Assembly: GCF_030286555.1 (NCBI RefSeq) | Contig: NZ_JASVWF010000007.1 | Coordinates: 62,001 to 126,000 of the forward strand | Origin: Actinomycetospora termitidis | Lineage (GTDB): Bacteria; Actinomycetota; Actinomycetes; Mycobacteriales; Pseudonocardiaceae | Direction: 5' to 3' | Length of the DNA: 64,000 nucleotides | In this document: positions 17,103-25,576 of the stretch, piece after piece | Numbering within the stretch: position 1 is the stretch's first letter | Layout of the letters: the number at the start of each line of letters is the position of its first letter | Notes under the pieces: generated by a model | Told to the model about the DNA's origin: nothing | What the model saw: only the letters and a program-made list of their open reading frames with translations | Databases searched by the model: none | Program-made: the position numbers and the translations under genes

Positions 17103-18677
17103 TCACGGAGCGGCGCCGACCAGCACGCGGAGTTCGCTGAAGAGCTCCGCGCGGCTCTCGGAGCCCAGACGGCGGCGGATGCGGGCCACGTGGTGCTCCA
17201 CCGTCTTCGTCGAGAGGAAGAGGCGGCCGGCGATCTCGCGGTAGGTCATGCCCTCGAGGACGAGTTCGGCGATGTCGCGTTCGCGGTCGGTGAGCTGTCC
17301 GGACGCGGCCTCGCGGCGGGCCCGCGTGACGACGGTGGCCCGGGAGGCCCCGTCGTCGGGAAGGGCGGGAACGGGGCCGGGAGCGGTGGGGGTCCGCGCG
17401 GCCGTCACGGTGCGGGCGCAGGCGAGCAGCGTGGCGGAGTCGGTGCGGTCGGTGGTGCGGATGGCGGCCTCGCCGGCGAGGCGGGCGCCGTCGCGGGCGA
17501 GGCCGACGGCGCGGAGCGCGGTCGCGGCGGCGGTCACGGCCTCGGCGTCGATCTGTCCGGCCAGCACCTCGAGCCACACGTGGGCGGCGCGGGCCGGGGC
17601 GGCGGCGCGGTCGTTCACGGTGGCCGCGGTGTCGAGGGCGGCGGCGTGGGTGCCGGCGGTGGTGCGGTCGTCCGCGGTGATCGCGGCCTGGAGGCGGGCC
17701 CAGTGCCAGGCGGTCGACCACGACGGCGGGTCACCGAGGGCGGCGAGCAGTGTCCCGGCCGCAGCGAGGTGGGGTTCGACCCACGGGTCCTCGCCGAGGC
17801 GCGCGGCGGCGATCGCGAGCTCGCCGACCGGCAGCAGGCAGTACAGGTCGACCGGGTGGCGCAGCAGGGCCTGCCGGGCGCGTGACCAGAGCTCGAGGAG
17901 ACGCCGGGTGTCGCCGTCGCGGCGGGCCAGGGCGACCTCGCACGCCACGGCCAGCAGCTCGTCGCGGGGCTCCGTCGTGCCGGGCTGGTCGTGGGCGGCG
18001 GCGAGGGCGGAGCGGGCCGCGGGCTCGTCGTCGCGGAGCATGGCCGACCACGCGCGCAGGAGGAGGTGCCGTCGGCGCAGGGCGGGGCCACCGAGGTCGG
18101 CGTCGACCGCGAGGTCGAGCAGGGGTTCGGCCAGCTCCGGCTCGCCGCGGTGCAGGGCGAGCAGGGCGCCGAGGGCCGCGGGGGAGTCGGCCAGCGGGGT
18201 GCGTTCCGCGGTGGCGGCCAGGGAGGTCGTCGCCCGGACCAGCAGGGAGAGCGACGTGCCCGCCGAGCCGTCGCGGCCGTCGACCGAGGCGAGCAGACCC
18301 TCGGCGACCAGCGCGTCCGCCCCACCGCGCAGGCCGGGCAGCGCATCCGCGGGCGCGGCGACGGCGTCCCGGGCCTCGTCGAGCGCGCCCGTGCCGAGCA
18401 GGCTGAGCACCGCGTCCGGCGAGCTGCCGGGGGCCTGGCGGGCGAGCCAGCGGTGGACCTCCGCGGCACGGGCCAGGAGACCTCGCTGGGGCAGGACCGC
18501 GGCGAGCACCCGGGCGCCCAGCAGCCGACCGTCGTGGTCGCCGGTGCGCAGGGCGGAGTCGGCGAGCCGCAGCGCGGTGCCGAGGTCGCCGGCGAGGGCC
18601 GCTCGGGCGGCGGCACCCGCGTCGTCGTCCGGGGTCGGGTCGTCGAGGCCGGGGCAGGGGTCGTCGGCGGGGGTCAC
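17103..18677 (-). CDS. LuxR-type HTH regulator with long helical N-terminus (ini-type locus)
   Basis: The 524-residue protein ends in a clear LuxR/FixJ HTH: LTDRERDIAELVLEGMTYRE, then IAGRLFLSTKTVEHHVARIR. The first 450 residues are Ala/Leu-rich helical repeats that look TPR-like. No Walker motif or receiver domain is seen, so it is neither a LAL ATPase regulator nor a response regulator. The GTG start overlaps the stop of the Hsp70-like gene (GTGA), which places it in one operon with that protein. It probably controls the divergent envelope-stress genes from 21 kb on (inference from position). Confidence 0.85.
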   Translation of the reverse strand: MTPADDPCPGLDDPTPDDDAGAAARAALAGDLGTALRLADSALRTGDHDGRLLGARVLAAVLPQRGLLARAAEVHRWLARQAPGSSPDAVLSLLGTGALDEARDAVAAPADALPGLRGGADALVAEGLLASVDGRDGSAGTSLSLLVRATTSLAATAERTPLADSPAALGALLALHRGEPELAEPLLDLAVDADLGGPALRRRHLLLRAWSAMLRDDEPAARSALAAAHDQPGTTEPRDELLAVACEVALARRDGDTRRLLELWSRARQALLRHPVDLYCLLPVGELAIAAARLGEDPWVEPHLAAAGTLLAALGDPPSWSTAWHWARLQAAITADDRTTAGTHAAALDTAATVNDRAAAPARAAHVWLEVLAGQIDAEAVTAAATALRAVGLARDGARLAGEAAIRTTDRTDSATLLACARTVTAARTPTAPGPVPALPDDGASRATVVTRARREAASGQLTDRERDIAELVLEGMTYREIAGRLFLSTKTVEHHVARIRRRLGSESRAELFSELRVLVGAAP

Positions 18678-20893
18678 GAGGCCGTCCCGGAGGTCGGGGT
18701 CGCCGCGCCGCTGGAGGACGGGGCCTCGGTGCCGGCGGCGACGGGGGTCTCGGCGGCGGTCGGGAAGACGGTCGGCGCCTGGGCGGCGGGCTCGGCCGGG
18801 ACTGACGTCGCGGGCGGGAGCTCGGCGGGCTGCGTCTGGGCGGGAACCTGCGCGGGGACCTGGGCCGGGACCTGCGCGACGGGGGCTGCGGGGGCGGGAC
18901 GCACGTTCTGCTGGGCGGCCGGGGTCCGGGAGGCCCGGGTCGACGAGGGGGCGGTCCGGCGGGTGGTCCCGGAGGACTCGTCGGACCCGGTGTCGCTGGC
19001 CGACCCGCTGTCGGTCGTGGGGTCGGCGGCCGCCGGCGCCGAGGTGGGTGCCGGCGCGGCCGGTGCCGGGGGCGGAGCGGCGGCGGGAGGCGCGGGGGCC
19101 GGGGGAGTCGTCGTGGCCGGTGCGGGGGTGCTGGTGCGGGCCGAGGTCAGACCGGGGATGGGAACGGTCGTGGCCACGGCGGCCAGCGCGATGACGAGCA
19201 GGGCGACGAGGATCCACCCGCGGTAGCGGTAGATCGGCCCGCGGGGGGCGAGCTCGCCGACGGGGGCGGCTGCGGTGGTGACCGGTGGGCGCGGCACGTC
19301 GTCCCCGATGCGCGGGCGCTCCATGAGGGCCGTCGAGCCGCGGCGCGCTTCCGGGGCCTCGGCCGACTCGCCGGTGGCGACCGTGGACGCGGGGCCCCAG
19401 TCGGGGTCCGCCGCGGGCTGCGGGGCGGGTCCGGTGGCCGACGACCGCGCGCGACTCCGGGCGGCGGATGCGCCGACGGCGACCGCCGCGGTCATGGCGG
19501 CTCCGGACGCGGCCCGCCGTCCGGTACCCGCTCCCGCGACCTCCTCGGCGCGCTGCCGGCGGTCGGAGTCCGCGCGTCGACGCTCGTGCACGTCCGCCGC
19601 CGTGGAGGCGAACGACCCGGAGGCCGGGCCGGTCGTCGGCGTCCCGGACGCGGCGGGGAACGCCCCGGAGGAGGGCCCGCCCGACGCCGCACCCGCCGTC
19701 GGGAAGGAGCCGGAGGGACGACCCGCCGTCGGGAAGGAGCCCGACGGCGGGCCGCTCTCGTGACGTCGGGCCGCGGCGTGCTCGGCGGCGGCGAGGGCGG
19801 CACCCTGGGCGACGATCGTGACCGGGTCCAGCTCGGGGCGCACCGGGCGGCCGAGTTCCTCGGCGAGCAGGCGCGCGACCAGCGGGATGCGGGCGGAACC
19901 GCCGACGAGGACGACCTGGTCCGGCGTGATCCCCGCGGCCTCGATCGTGGTGACGAAGCTGTCGACGGTGGCGGCGACGAGCGGGGTGATCCGGGTCTCG
20001 AGGTCGGCGCGGGTGATGCGCACGGTCGTGGACAGCGCGCCGACCGCGACCGGGACCTCGGCCTCGGTGTCGGCGGAGAGGCGCTCCTTGGCCGCGCGGG
20101 CGGCGTCGCGGAGGTCGGCGAGGGCGAGGCGGGCGGCGGCGTCGTCGAGCGCGCCGAGGGCGGCGTCGAGGTCCGGGGCGAGTTCCTCGCGGACGTGGGC
20201 GAGGACGGCGGCGTCCACGTCCGTGCCGCCCGCCCGGACGGGGGCGCCGGAGTCGGCGAGGACCTCGGTGGTCGTGGTGCCCGGGGCGGCCGCCGAACCC
20301 TCGGCCCCCGAGGTGACGATGCCCCGCTGCCCGCGACGCAGGACGGCGGCGCGGAAGCGGCGGCCGCCGAGGTCGTAGACGGCGGCGACCCGGCCGGCAC
20401 GGAGCCCGCCGAACGTCGCGGCGGCGAGGACCGCGGCCCGCGTCTCCGGGACCAGCGTCGCGTGCCCGAGCCCCACCCGCACGAGCGCCCGCCGCAGCGT
20501 GCGTTCCCGGTGAGCGCCCCAGCCCGAGGGCCGGGACACGGCGAGCGAGCGCGCCGCGCCACCCTCGCTCGCCGCGACCCGGCGGACGGCCGCGAGCACG
20601 ATCTCGGCCGCCACGTCGTCCGCGCGCCACGGCTCGTCGCCGACGACCAGGGGGACGTCGTCGCCGAGGCGGGCCGTGACGTCGCGGACGACGCGGTCGG
20701 GTTCGACGGCCGCGCGCTGCTCTGCGTCGGTCCCGGTGCGCACCACGCCGTCGGAACCGCGATGGGCCGTGGCGGGCAGGACGAGCGCGCCGTCGGGCCC
20801 GAGCGGGACGACCTCCGCCTGCGCCCGGCCGTCCCGCAGGACCGCCGCGACGACCGTCGTGCCTCCCAGGTCGACCCCGAGGTCGTAACCCAC
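18674..20893 (-). CDS. Membrane-anchored Hsp70-like ATPase without substrate-binding domain
   Basis: The 739-residue protein has an N-terminal actin/Hsp70 nucleotide-binding domain. Phosphate-1 motif is DLGVDLGGTT, phosphate-2 motif VYDLGGRRF, and the adenosine motif LVGGSARIPLVARLL. It lacks the canonical beta substrate-binding domain. Instead come a Ser/Gly/Pro linker with repeated SGSFPTAG, one transmembrane helix (WILVALLVIALAAVATT, about residues 557-575), and an exported tail of roughly 160 Pro/Ala/Thr/Ser residues with VPAQ repeats. The GTG start has GGGGGAAG upstream. The topology puts ATPase inside and tail in the envelope, which suits an envelope sensor or scaffold. It is coupled to the LuxR-type gene. 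Confidence 0.85.
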   Translation of the reverse strand: MGYDLGVDLGGTTVVAAVLRDGRAQAEVVPLGPDGALVLPATAHRGSDGVVRTGTDAEQRAAVEPDRVVRDVTARLGDDVPLVVGDEPWRADDVAAEIVLAAVRRVAASEGGAARSLAVSRPSGWGAHRERTLRRALVRVGLGHATLVPETRAAVLAAATFGGLRAGRVAAVYDLGGRRFRAAVLRRGQRGIVTSGAEGSAAAPGTTTTEVLADSGAPVRAGGTDVDAAVLAHVREELAPDLDAALGALDDAAARLALADLRDAARAAKERLSADTEAEVPVAVGALSTTVRITRADLETRITPLVAATVDSFVTTIEAAGITPDQVVLVGGSARIPLVARLLAEELGRPVRPELDPVTIVAQGAALAAAEHAAARRHESGPPSGSFPTAGRPSGSFPTAGAASGGPSSGAFPAASGTPTTGPASGSFASTAADVHERRRADSDRRQRAEEVAGAGTGRRAASGAAMTAAVAVGASAARSRARSSATGPAPQPAADPDWGPASTVATGESAEAPEARRGSTALMERPRIGDDVPRPPVTTAAAPVGELAPRGPIYRYRGWILVALLVIALAAVATTVPIPGLTSARTSTPAPATTTPPAPAPPAAAPPPAPAAPAPTSAPAAADPTTDSGSASDTGSDESSGTTRRTAPSSTRASRTPAAQQNVRPAPAAPVAQVPAQVPAQVPAQTQPAELPPATSVPAEPAAQAPTVFPTAAETPVAAGTEAPSSSGAATPTSGTAS

Positions 20894-21088
20894 CGTGCTT
20901 CCCCCATCGCTCGGTTGACCGCACATCAGCGCTCGCCCGTCAAGCGCAACATACTGCGCCAAACGGAGGAAGGAGAGTCACAGTTGAGGCATCGCCACCC
21001 GAGTGGGCGTCGAGAGTCGGGTGAACGGTGGGGCTGGTGGGACGAGTGGGACTTGCGGCGTCCCGACGCCGGATGGTGACCATGGGTC

Positions 21089-22174
21089 ATGACGACGGCG
21101 CTCGGGCTCCGCCTGGCCGTCGTCGTGCTGCTGTTCCTGACGGCGGCAGGGTGTGCCGGCCGGGCTCCGGACCCGTGCCCGCCGCCCGACGTCGGGACCG
21201 TCCCGGGCTGGGCCGGCCATCTGCGCGCCCATCCCGACGACGTCGCGTACCTGTTCGACGACGGGCGCGGGCGGCGGGTGGAGCACCGGGCGGACGCGGT
21301 GCAGGCGATGGCCTCCGCCGGGAAGGTGCTCCTGATCGTCGCGTACGCGCGCGAGGTCGCCCTCGGACACGTGCGCGCGGACGAGCCGGTGGCCGTGGGG
21401 GCGTGGGAGCGCTGGCTGGTCGCCGGGAACGAGGAGGCCCACGCCCGCGCCCTGGACGGTCTCGGCATCACCCGCACGGGGACCCGGGCCGCCGACCCCG
21501 GGCGCACCGTCACGCTGGACCAGATCGCGAACCAGGTCAGCATCTGGAGCGACGACGCGGGCCCCGACCTGCTGCGGGCCCGGCTCGGGGATGCCGCGGT
21601 GCGCGACGCCGGGCGCGCCGTGGGCTGGACGGACCCGGAGCTCCCCAGCACGACCGGCTTCCTCGTCTCGCTCTACACGCCCGAACTCGTGCCGCCCGCC
21701 ACCGACCGTCCGGCCCGGCGGACCGCGGAGTGGGAGCTCGCCCGCCGCTACGCCACCGACCCGGCCTTCCGGGCCGACGTCGACACGCGACCCGCGCCCG
21801 GCGTCCCGGAATCCGTGTGGGCGGACGGCGGACCCGGCGGCACGGCCCGGCAGCTCGCGGCCCTGTGGACGGCGATCGGGCACGCCACGTTCCCCGGCGC
21901 CGACCGCGCCCGCGCGATCACCGAGCAGGGGCCGAGCACGGTGCCGGGCCTGATCGCCCGCGGGGTGAAGGGCGGCCTGCTCAGCGGCATCGTCACGCGG
22001 GGGACGGAGATCCGGCGCGACGACGGCACCGTCGCCGTCGGCGTGCTGCTCGTCCGCGGGCTCGACGCGGCCGACACCCAGCGCCTGGTCGCCGACTCCC
22101 GCGCGTTCGACGACGCCGTTGCCGGGCTGGCCGACGATCCCGCGGTCCTGACGGCAGGTCCGTGTCCCCCGTGA
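21089..22174 (+). CDS. Lipoprotein serine hydrolase, class A beta-lactamase-like
   Basis: The 361-residue protein starts with a signal peptide ending in the lipobox LTAAGC, so it should be lipidated and face outward. The mature part carries beta-lactamase/PBP-type motifs: SAGK (SxxK nucleophile and base), SDD at the SDN position, and KGG in place of KTG near the C-terminus. It may bind or hydrolyse beta-lactam-like or peptidoglycan substrates, or have a non-enzymatic role. It is divergent from the Hsp70-like gene and codirectional with the IniB-like gene, which fits a cell-wall stress locus. Resistance activity is not established. Confidence 0.83.
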   Translation: MTTALGLRLAVVVLLFLTAAGCAGRAPDPCPPPDVGTVPGWAGHLRAHPDDVAYLFDDGRGRRVEHRADAVQAMASAGKVLLIVAYAREVALGHVRADEPVAVGAWERWLVAGNEEAHARALDGLGITRTGTRAADPGRTVTLDQIANQVSIWSDDAGPDLLRARLGDAAVRDAGRAVGWTDPELPSTTGFLVSLYTPELVPPATDRPARRTAEWELARRYATDPAFRADVDTRPAPGVPESVWADGGPGGTARQLAALWTAIGHATFPGADRARAITEQGPSTVPGLIARGVKGGLLSGIVTRGTEIRRDDGTVAVGVLLVRGLDAADTQRLVADSRAFDDAVAGLADDPAVLTAGPCPP

Positions 22175-22317
22175 GGCCCGGGTGGGGGGTGGTCGGATGC
22201 CCCTCCTCCCCGGATCGGGTTCGCGGGGGGAACACCGATGGCACGGCCCCTCGGGGTTCCTAACGTTGCTCCCAACGCCGGATCACCGAGGTCCGGAAGG
22301 AGCACACGGAGAACGAG

Positions 22318-23259
22318 ATGCCGGCTACCGAGGCCAAGACCCTGCTGCAGTTCCTGCTCGACCTGCTGCGCGACCCGCAGACCCAGGCGGAGTTCGACGC
22401 GAACCCCCAGGCGACCCTCGCCGCGGCCGGCCTCGACGGCATGTGCTTCGCCGACGTGCGGGACGCCCTCCCGCTCGTGATGGACCACGCGCCGGCCTCG
22501 GTCGCCGCCAAGTACGACGACGACGTGCGCGCCGCGTCCGCCTCGGCCGTCGCGGTCGTCGGCGACCAGCACCACCACCACGGTGGCGGCGACGACCACC
22601 ACTGGATCCCGGGCCCGGTCCTCCCGCACCACGCGCCGGAGGTCGAGAAGGTCATCCAGCAGCTGCAGTACGTCTCGAACCACTACGCGTACGACTCGCA
22701 CGACACGAACTTCGAGACCAACCTCGAGCAGAACATCCGGGCCAACGGCGACGTCACCACCACGCTGGACATCGACCCGACCGTCGCCTCCGGGGACGGC
22801 GCCGTCGCGGCGGGCGGGGACATCACGGCCCCGGTCGCGACCGGCGCGGGCGCCCAGGCCGGCGAGGGCAACATGAGCAACGGTGACGGCACCGCCGCCT
22901 TCGGGGACGGCGACGCCACCTCGGTCGGCGGCTCGATCGGCGCCGACAACGGCGGGGCGGTCTCGCTGACCGACGCGGCCACCGGCGAGAACACCGACGA
23001 GTCGGCCACCAACTTCGGCTCGGGCGCCGCGTCCTCGCAGGGCGACGCCACCCCGGACAACTCCGACACCGCCACGGTCACCACGACCGACGACCACACC
23101 GACAACTCGGACAACAGCGTCACCGACTCGGGCAACGAGACCAGCACCGAGACCTCCAGCGAGACCGACAACTCGATCTCGGACTCGGTCTTCTCCGACG
23201 GTGGCCCGATCACCGCGGAGGACGCCGTCGAGGACGCCCTGGACGACATCGACGACTGA
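22318..23259 (+). CDS. IniB N-terminal domain protein with acidic repeat-rich tail
   Basis: The 313-residue protein begins with an IniB-type helical domain (LLQFLLDLLRDPQTQAEFDA, then about 60 residues). A His-rich stretch (QHHHHGGGDDHHW) follows, then Gly/Asn/Asp-rich units of the NGD/GDG type that look like a beta-roll. It ends in a Ser/Thr/Asp/Glu tail with almost no basic residue. No signal peptide is seen. In mycobacteria IniB precedes the dynamins IniA and IniC, and the same order occurs here. Its function is unknown even there. RBS-like AAGGAG and GGAG lie 10-25 bases upstream of the ATG. Confidence 0.82.
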   Translation: MPATEAKTLLQFLLDLLRDPQTQAEFDANPQATLAAAGLDGMCFADVRDALPLVMDHAPASVAAKYDDDVRAASASAVAVVGDQHHHHGGGDDHHWIPGPVLPHHAPEVEKVIQQLQYVSNHYAYDSHDTNFETNLEQNIRANGDVTTTLDIDPTVASGDGAVAAGGDITAPVATGAGAQAGEGNMSNGDGTAAFGDGDATSVGGSIGADNGGAVSLTDAATGENTDESATNFGSGAASSQGDATPDNSDTATVTTTDDHTDNSDNSVTDSGNETSTETSSETDNSISDSVFSDGGPITAEDAVEDALDDIDD

Positions 23260-23294
23260 CGCACCTCGACGTGGTCGCCCCCCGTGACCACGAA

Positions 23295-23319
23295 GGGGGC
23301 GGACCCCCGCTCCGCCCCC
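23295..23319 (+). terminator. GC hairpin after the IniB-like gene
   Basis: The arms GGGGGCGGA (23295-23303) and TCCGCCCCC (23311-23319) form a 9-bp stem 35 bases past the stop. It is the first of two hairpins between the IniB-like gene and the dynamin genes. Confidence 0.6.
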
Positions 23320-23360
23320 TGACCCGGGTCGTGGCGACCGCGCCCGCCGCGACCCGTCCA

Positions 23361-23403
23361 GAACAGCCGGGACCCCCGTCACGTCCGGGGGTCCCGGCTG
23401 TTC
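23361..23403 (+). terminator. Strong 18-bp hairpin between the IniB-like and dynamin genes
   Basis: A perfect 18-bp stem (23361-23378 with 23386-23403; arm GAACAGCCGGGACCCCCG) has a 7-base loop. It should end or attenuate transcription from the IniB-like gene, so that the IniB-like protein is made in excess of the dynamins. A -10-like TAGAGT (23458-23463) then offers a separate promoter for them. Confidence 0.75.
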
Positions 23404-23491
23404 GCACGTCCACCGTCCGGGCGCCCCGCGTCGGACCGCATCCGGATCATCGCGCGTTAGAGTCGGCCGAACGGACTAGTGCAGAGGTCCG

Positions 23492-25576
23492 TTGAACGTA
23501 GGGGGACCGACCTCGGGGGTGGACGGCGTGGACGGGGAGGGCAGCCACGACGGGGCGTCGACGGGTCCGGACCGGGGTGAGGCCCGGGCGGTCGCCGCCC
23601 TCGCGGTGCGCGCCGCCGCCGCGTACGGCCGCCCCGACCTCTCCGCCGACCTCGCCGCCGCCGCCGACCGCCTCGCGGACCCGGGCGCCCGGGTGCTCGT
23701 CGTCGGGGACTTCAAGCAGGGCAAGAGCTCGCTGGTCTCCGAGCTGGCGGGCACGCCGGTGTGCCCGGTGCACGACGACGTCGCGACCCGTCTCCCGACC
23801 GTCGTCCGCCACGGCCCGGAGCCGGCCGCGACGCTGGTGGCCGCGCCGGACGAGGAGAGCGGGGCGGGTTCCCGACGGCGGGTCGGGTCGGCCGAGCTGA
23901 CCGCGGCGGTGAGCGGGACGCCGACCGACGGCGCCGCCTGGTCGCACGCCGAGGTCGAGCTCCCGACCGGGCTGGTCGGCGACGGCCTCGTCCTCGTGGA
24001 CACCCCGGGCGAGGGCGGGCCGCGCTCCGCCCGCGGGCTCGCCGTCCGGGCGGGGTTCCCGGCCGCGCACGCGGTCGTCGTCGTGACCGACGCCTCCCGC
24101 GAGCTGACCGCACCCGAACTCGCGCTGCTCCGCGCGGCGGAGCGCCAGTGCCCGACGGTCGTCGTCGCGCTGACCAAGACCGACCTGCACCCGCGCTGGC
24201 GGGAGGTCCGCGACCTCGACCGGCGCCACCTGCGGGCCCAGGGACTGGAGCGGGTCGCCGTCCTGCCGGTGTCGGCGACGCTCGCGGCCCACGCGCGCCG
24301 CCTCGCGGAGCGCGACGACCCCCTATCGGCGTGCTCGGATGCATTGTCGGGAGCCACGCTCCTCGAGGAGTCCGGCGTGCCGGCCCTGGCCGACCTGCTG
24401 CGCGCCGACGTGGCCGACCCGGCCGGTGCGCGGCACGCGGTCGGCGTGCTCGACCAGGTCGCGGACGCGGTCGCGGAGTTCGGCGCGGCGCTGGAGGCCG
24501 AGCGGGTCGCGCTGGAGGACCCGGAACGCGTGGCCGCGATGGCCGCGGAGCTGACCGCCGCCCGCGACCGCGTCGCGGAGCTCAAGGAGCGCAGCGCGCG
24601 CTGGCAGCAGACCCTGGCCGACGGCGTCGCCGACCTCGTCTCGGACATCGACTGGGACCTGCGCGACCGCATCCGCCACGTCGTGCGGGCCGCGGAGGAG
24701 TCGCTGGACGCGGCGGACCCGGCGTCGACCTGGGACACGTTCGCGCCGTGGCTGACCGAGGAGATCTCCGAGGCGGTGACGACGACGTTCATCTGGGCGG
24801 GCGAGCGCACCTGGCGGCTGGCGGAACGGGTCGCGGACCACTTCGCGATCTCCGGCGGCGAGGTCCGGTCGAAGCTGCCGGGGCCGGGCGGCGCGGTGGC
24901 CGTCGTCGCCCCCGGGCCGCCCGAGTCGCCGCTGGAGCAGACGATGCCGGGCGGGATGGTCGTGCGCGCGGAGCTGCCCGACGTCCCCGGCATCGACGTG
25001 CCCGACCTGGAGCGGATCGGGTGGGCGAACGGGCTCGTCGTCGGGATGCGGGGGTCGTACGGCGGGGTGCTGATGGTCGGGATGGTGACGACGTTGTCCG
25101 GGCTCGCCCTGATCAACCCGTTCTCCGTGGGGGCCGGCGTGCTGCTCGGGTCGAAGACGATCCGCGACGAGCGCAAGCGGGCCCTGCAACGACGGCGGGC
25201 GGAGGCCAAGCAGGCGGTCCGGCGCCACGGCGACGAGGTGCTGCACCTGGCCGGCAAGCGCTCCCGGGACCTGCTGCGCGACGTCCAGCGCACCCTGCGC
25301 GACCACTTCACCGCGCAGGCCGAGTCGCTCGCGCGCTCGGTCGCGGAAGCAGTGACTGCCGCGGCGGCCGCGCAGGAGATCGAGAGCGCGCAGCGGGACC
25401 GGCGGCTCCGGGACGTGAAGGCGGAGCTGGCGCGGGTGGAACTGCTCGCGGAGCGGGTGCAGGCGTGCCGGGCCGGGTTCGCGGCGGAGTTGAGCGAAGG
25501 GCCCCTTCAGTCGGATAGGTCGAGCGACGGTGCCCTTCGCTCGGAACGTCGGCTCGCCCGCACCGGTGCCGCATGA
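23492..25576 (+). CDS. IniA-like bacterial dynamin GTPase
   Basis: The 694-residue protein has a dynamin-type GTPase head: G1 GDFKQGKSS near residue 72, G3 DTPG near 170, G4 TKTD near 228. A long helical stalk follows, with a hydrophobic stretch GVLMVGMVTTLSGLALINPF that may be the membrane paddle. It then has more coiled helices. Mycobacterial IniA is a membrane-fission dynamin, and this is the same class and gene order. The TTG at 23492 is assumed as start; GTG at 23519 is in frame. The last ~20 residues come from a 51-bp palindromic repeat (25492-25542). The stop overlaps the partner dynamin start (ATGA). Confidence 0.85.
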   Translation: MNVGGPTSGVDGVDGEGSHDGASTGPDRGEARAVAALAVRAAAAYGRPDLSADLAAAADRLADPGARVLVVGDFKQGKSSLVSELAGTPVCPVHDDVATRLPTVVRHGPEPAATLVAAPDEESGAGSRRRVGSAELTAAVSGTPTDGAAWSHAEVELPTGLVGDGLVLVDTPGEGGPRSARGLAVRAGFPAAHAVVVVTDASRELTAPELALLRAAERQCPTVVVALTKTDLHPRWREVRDLDRRHLRAQGLERVAVLPVSATLAAHARRLAERDDPLSACSDALSGATLLEESGVPALADLLRADVADPAGARHAVGVLDQVADAVAEFGAALEAERVALEDPERVAAMAAELTAARDRVAELKERSARWQQTLADGVADLVSDIDWDLRDRIRHVVRAAEESLDAADPASTWDTFAPWLTEEISEAVTTTFIWAGERTWRLAERVADHFAISGGEVRSKLPGPGGAVAVVAPGPPESPLEQTMPGGMVVRAELPDVPGIDVPDLERIGWANGLVVGMRGSYGGVLMVGMVTTLSGLALINPFSVGAGVLLGSKTIRDERKRALQRRRAEAKQAVRRHGDEVLHLAGKRSRDLLRDVQRTLRDHFTAQAESLARSVAEAVTAAAAAQEIESAQRDRRLRDVKAELARVELLAERVQACRAGFAAELSEGPLQSDRSSDGALRSERRLARTGAA
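25492..25542. repeat. 51-bp palindromic repeat, copy 2 (3' end of the IniA-like gene)
   Basis: It has the same length and arms (GAGCGAAGGGC / GCCCTTCGCTC) as the other three copies, and it encodes SEGPLQSD and SSDGALRSE in the reading frame used by copy 1. It extends the C-terminus of the dynamin just before the coupled start of the next gene. Confidence 0.85.

Noticed and set aside
17103-20924. A single ~1270-codon minus-strand open frame across both the LuxR-type and Hsp70-like genes
   Set aside because: In its first part it reads the Hsp70 gene in a wrong frame as Arg/Gly/Pro-rich sequence; the two real genes overlap by four bases in different frames.
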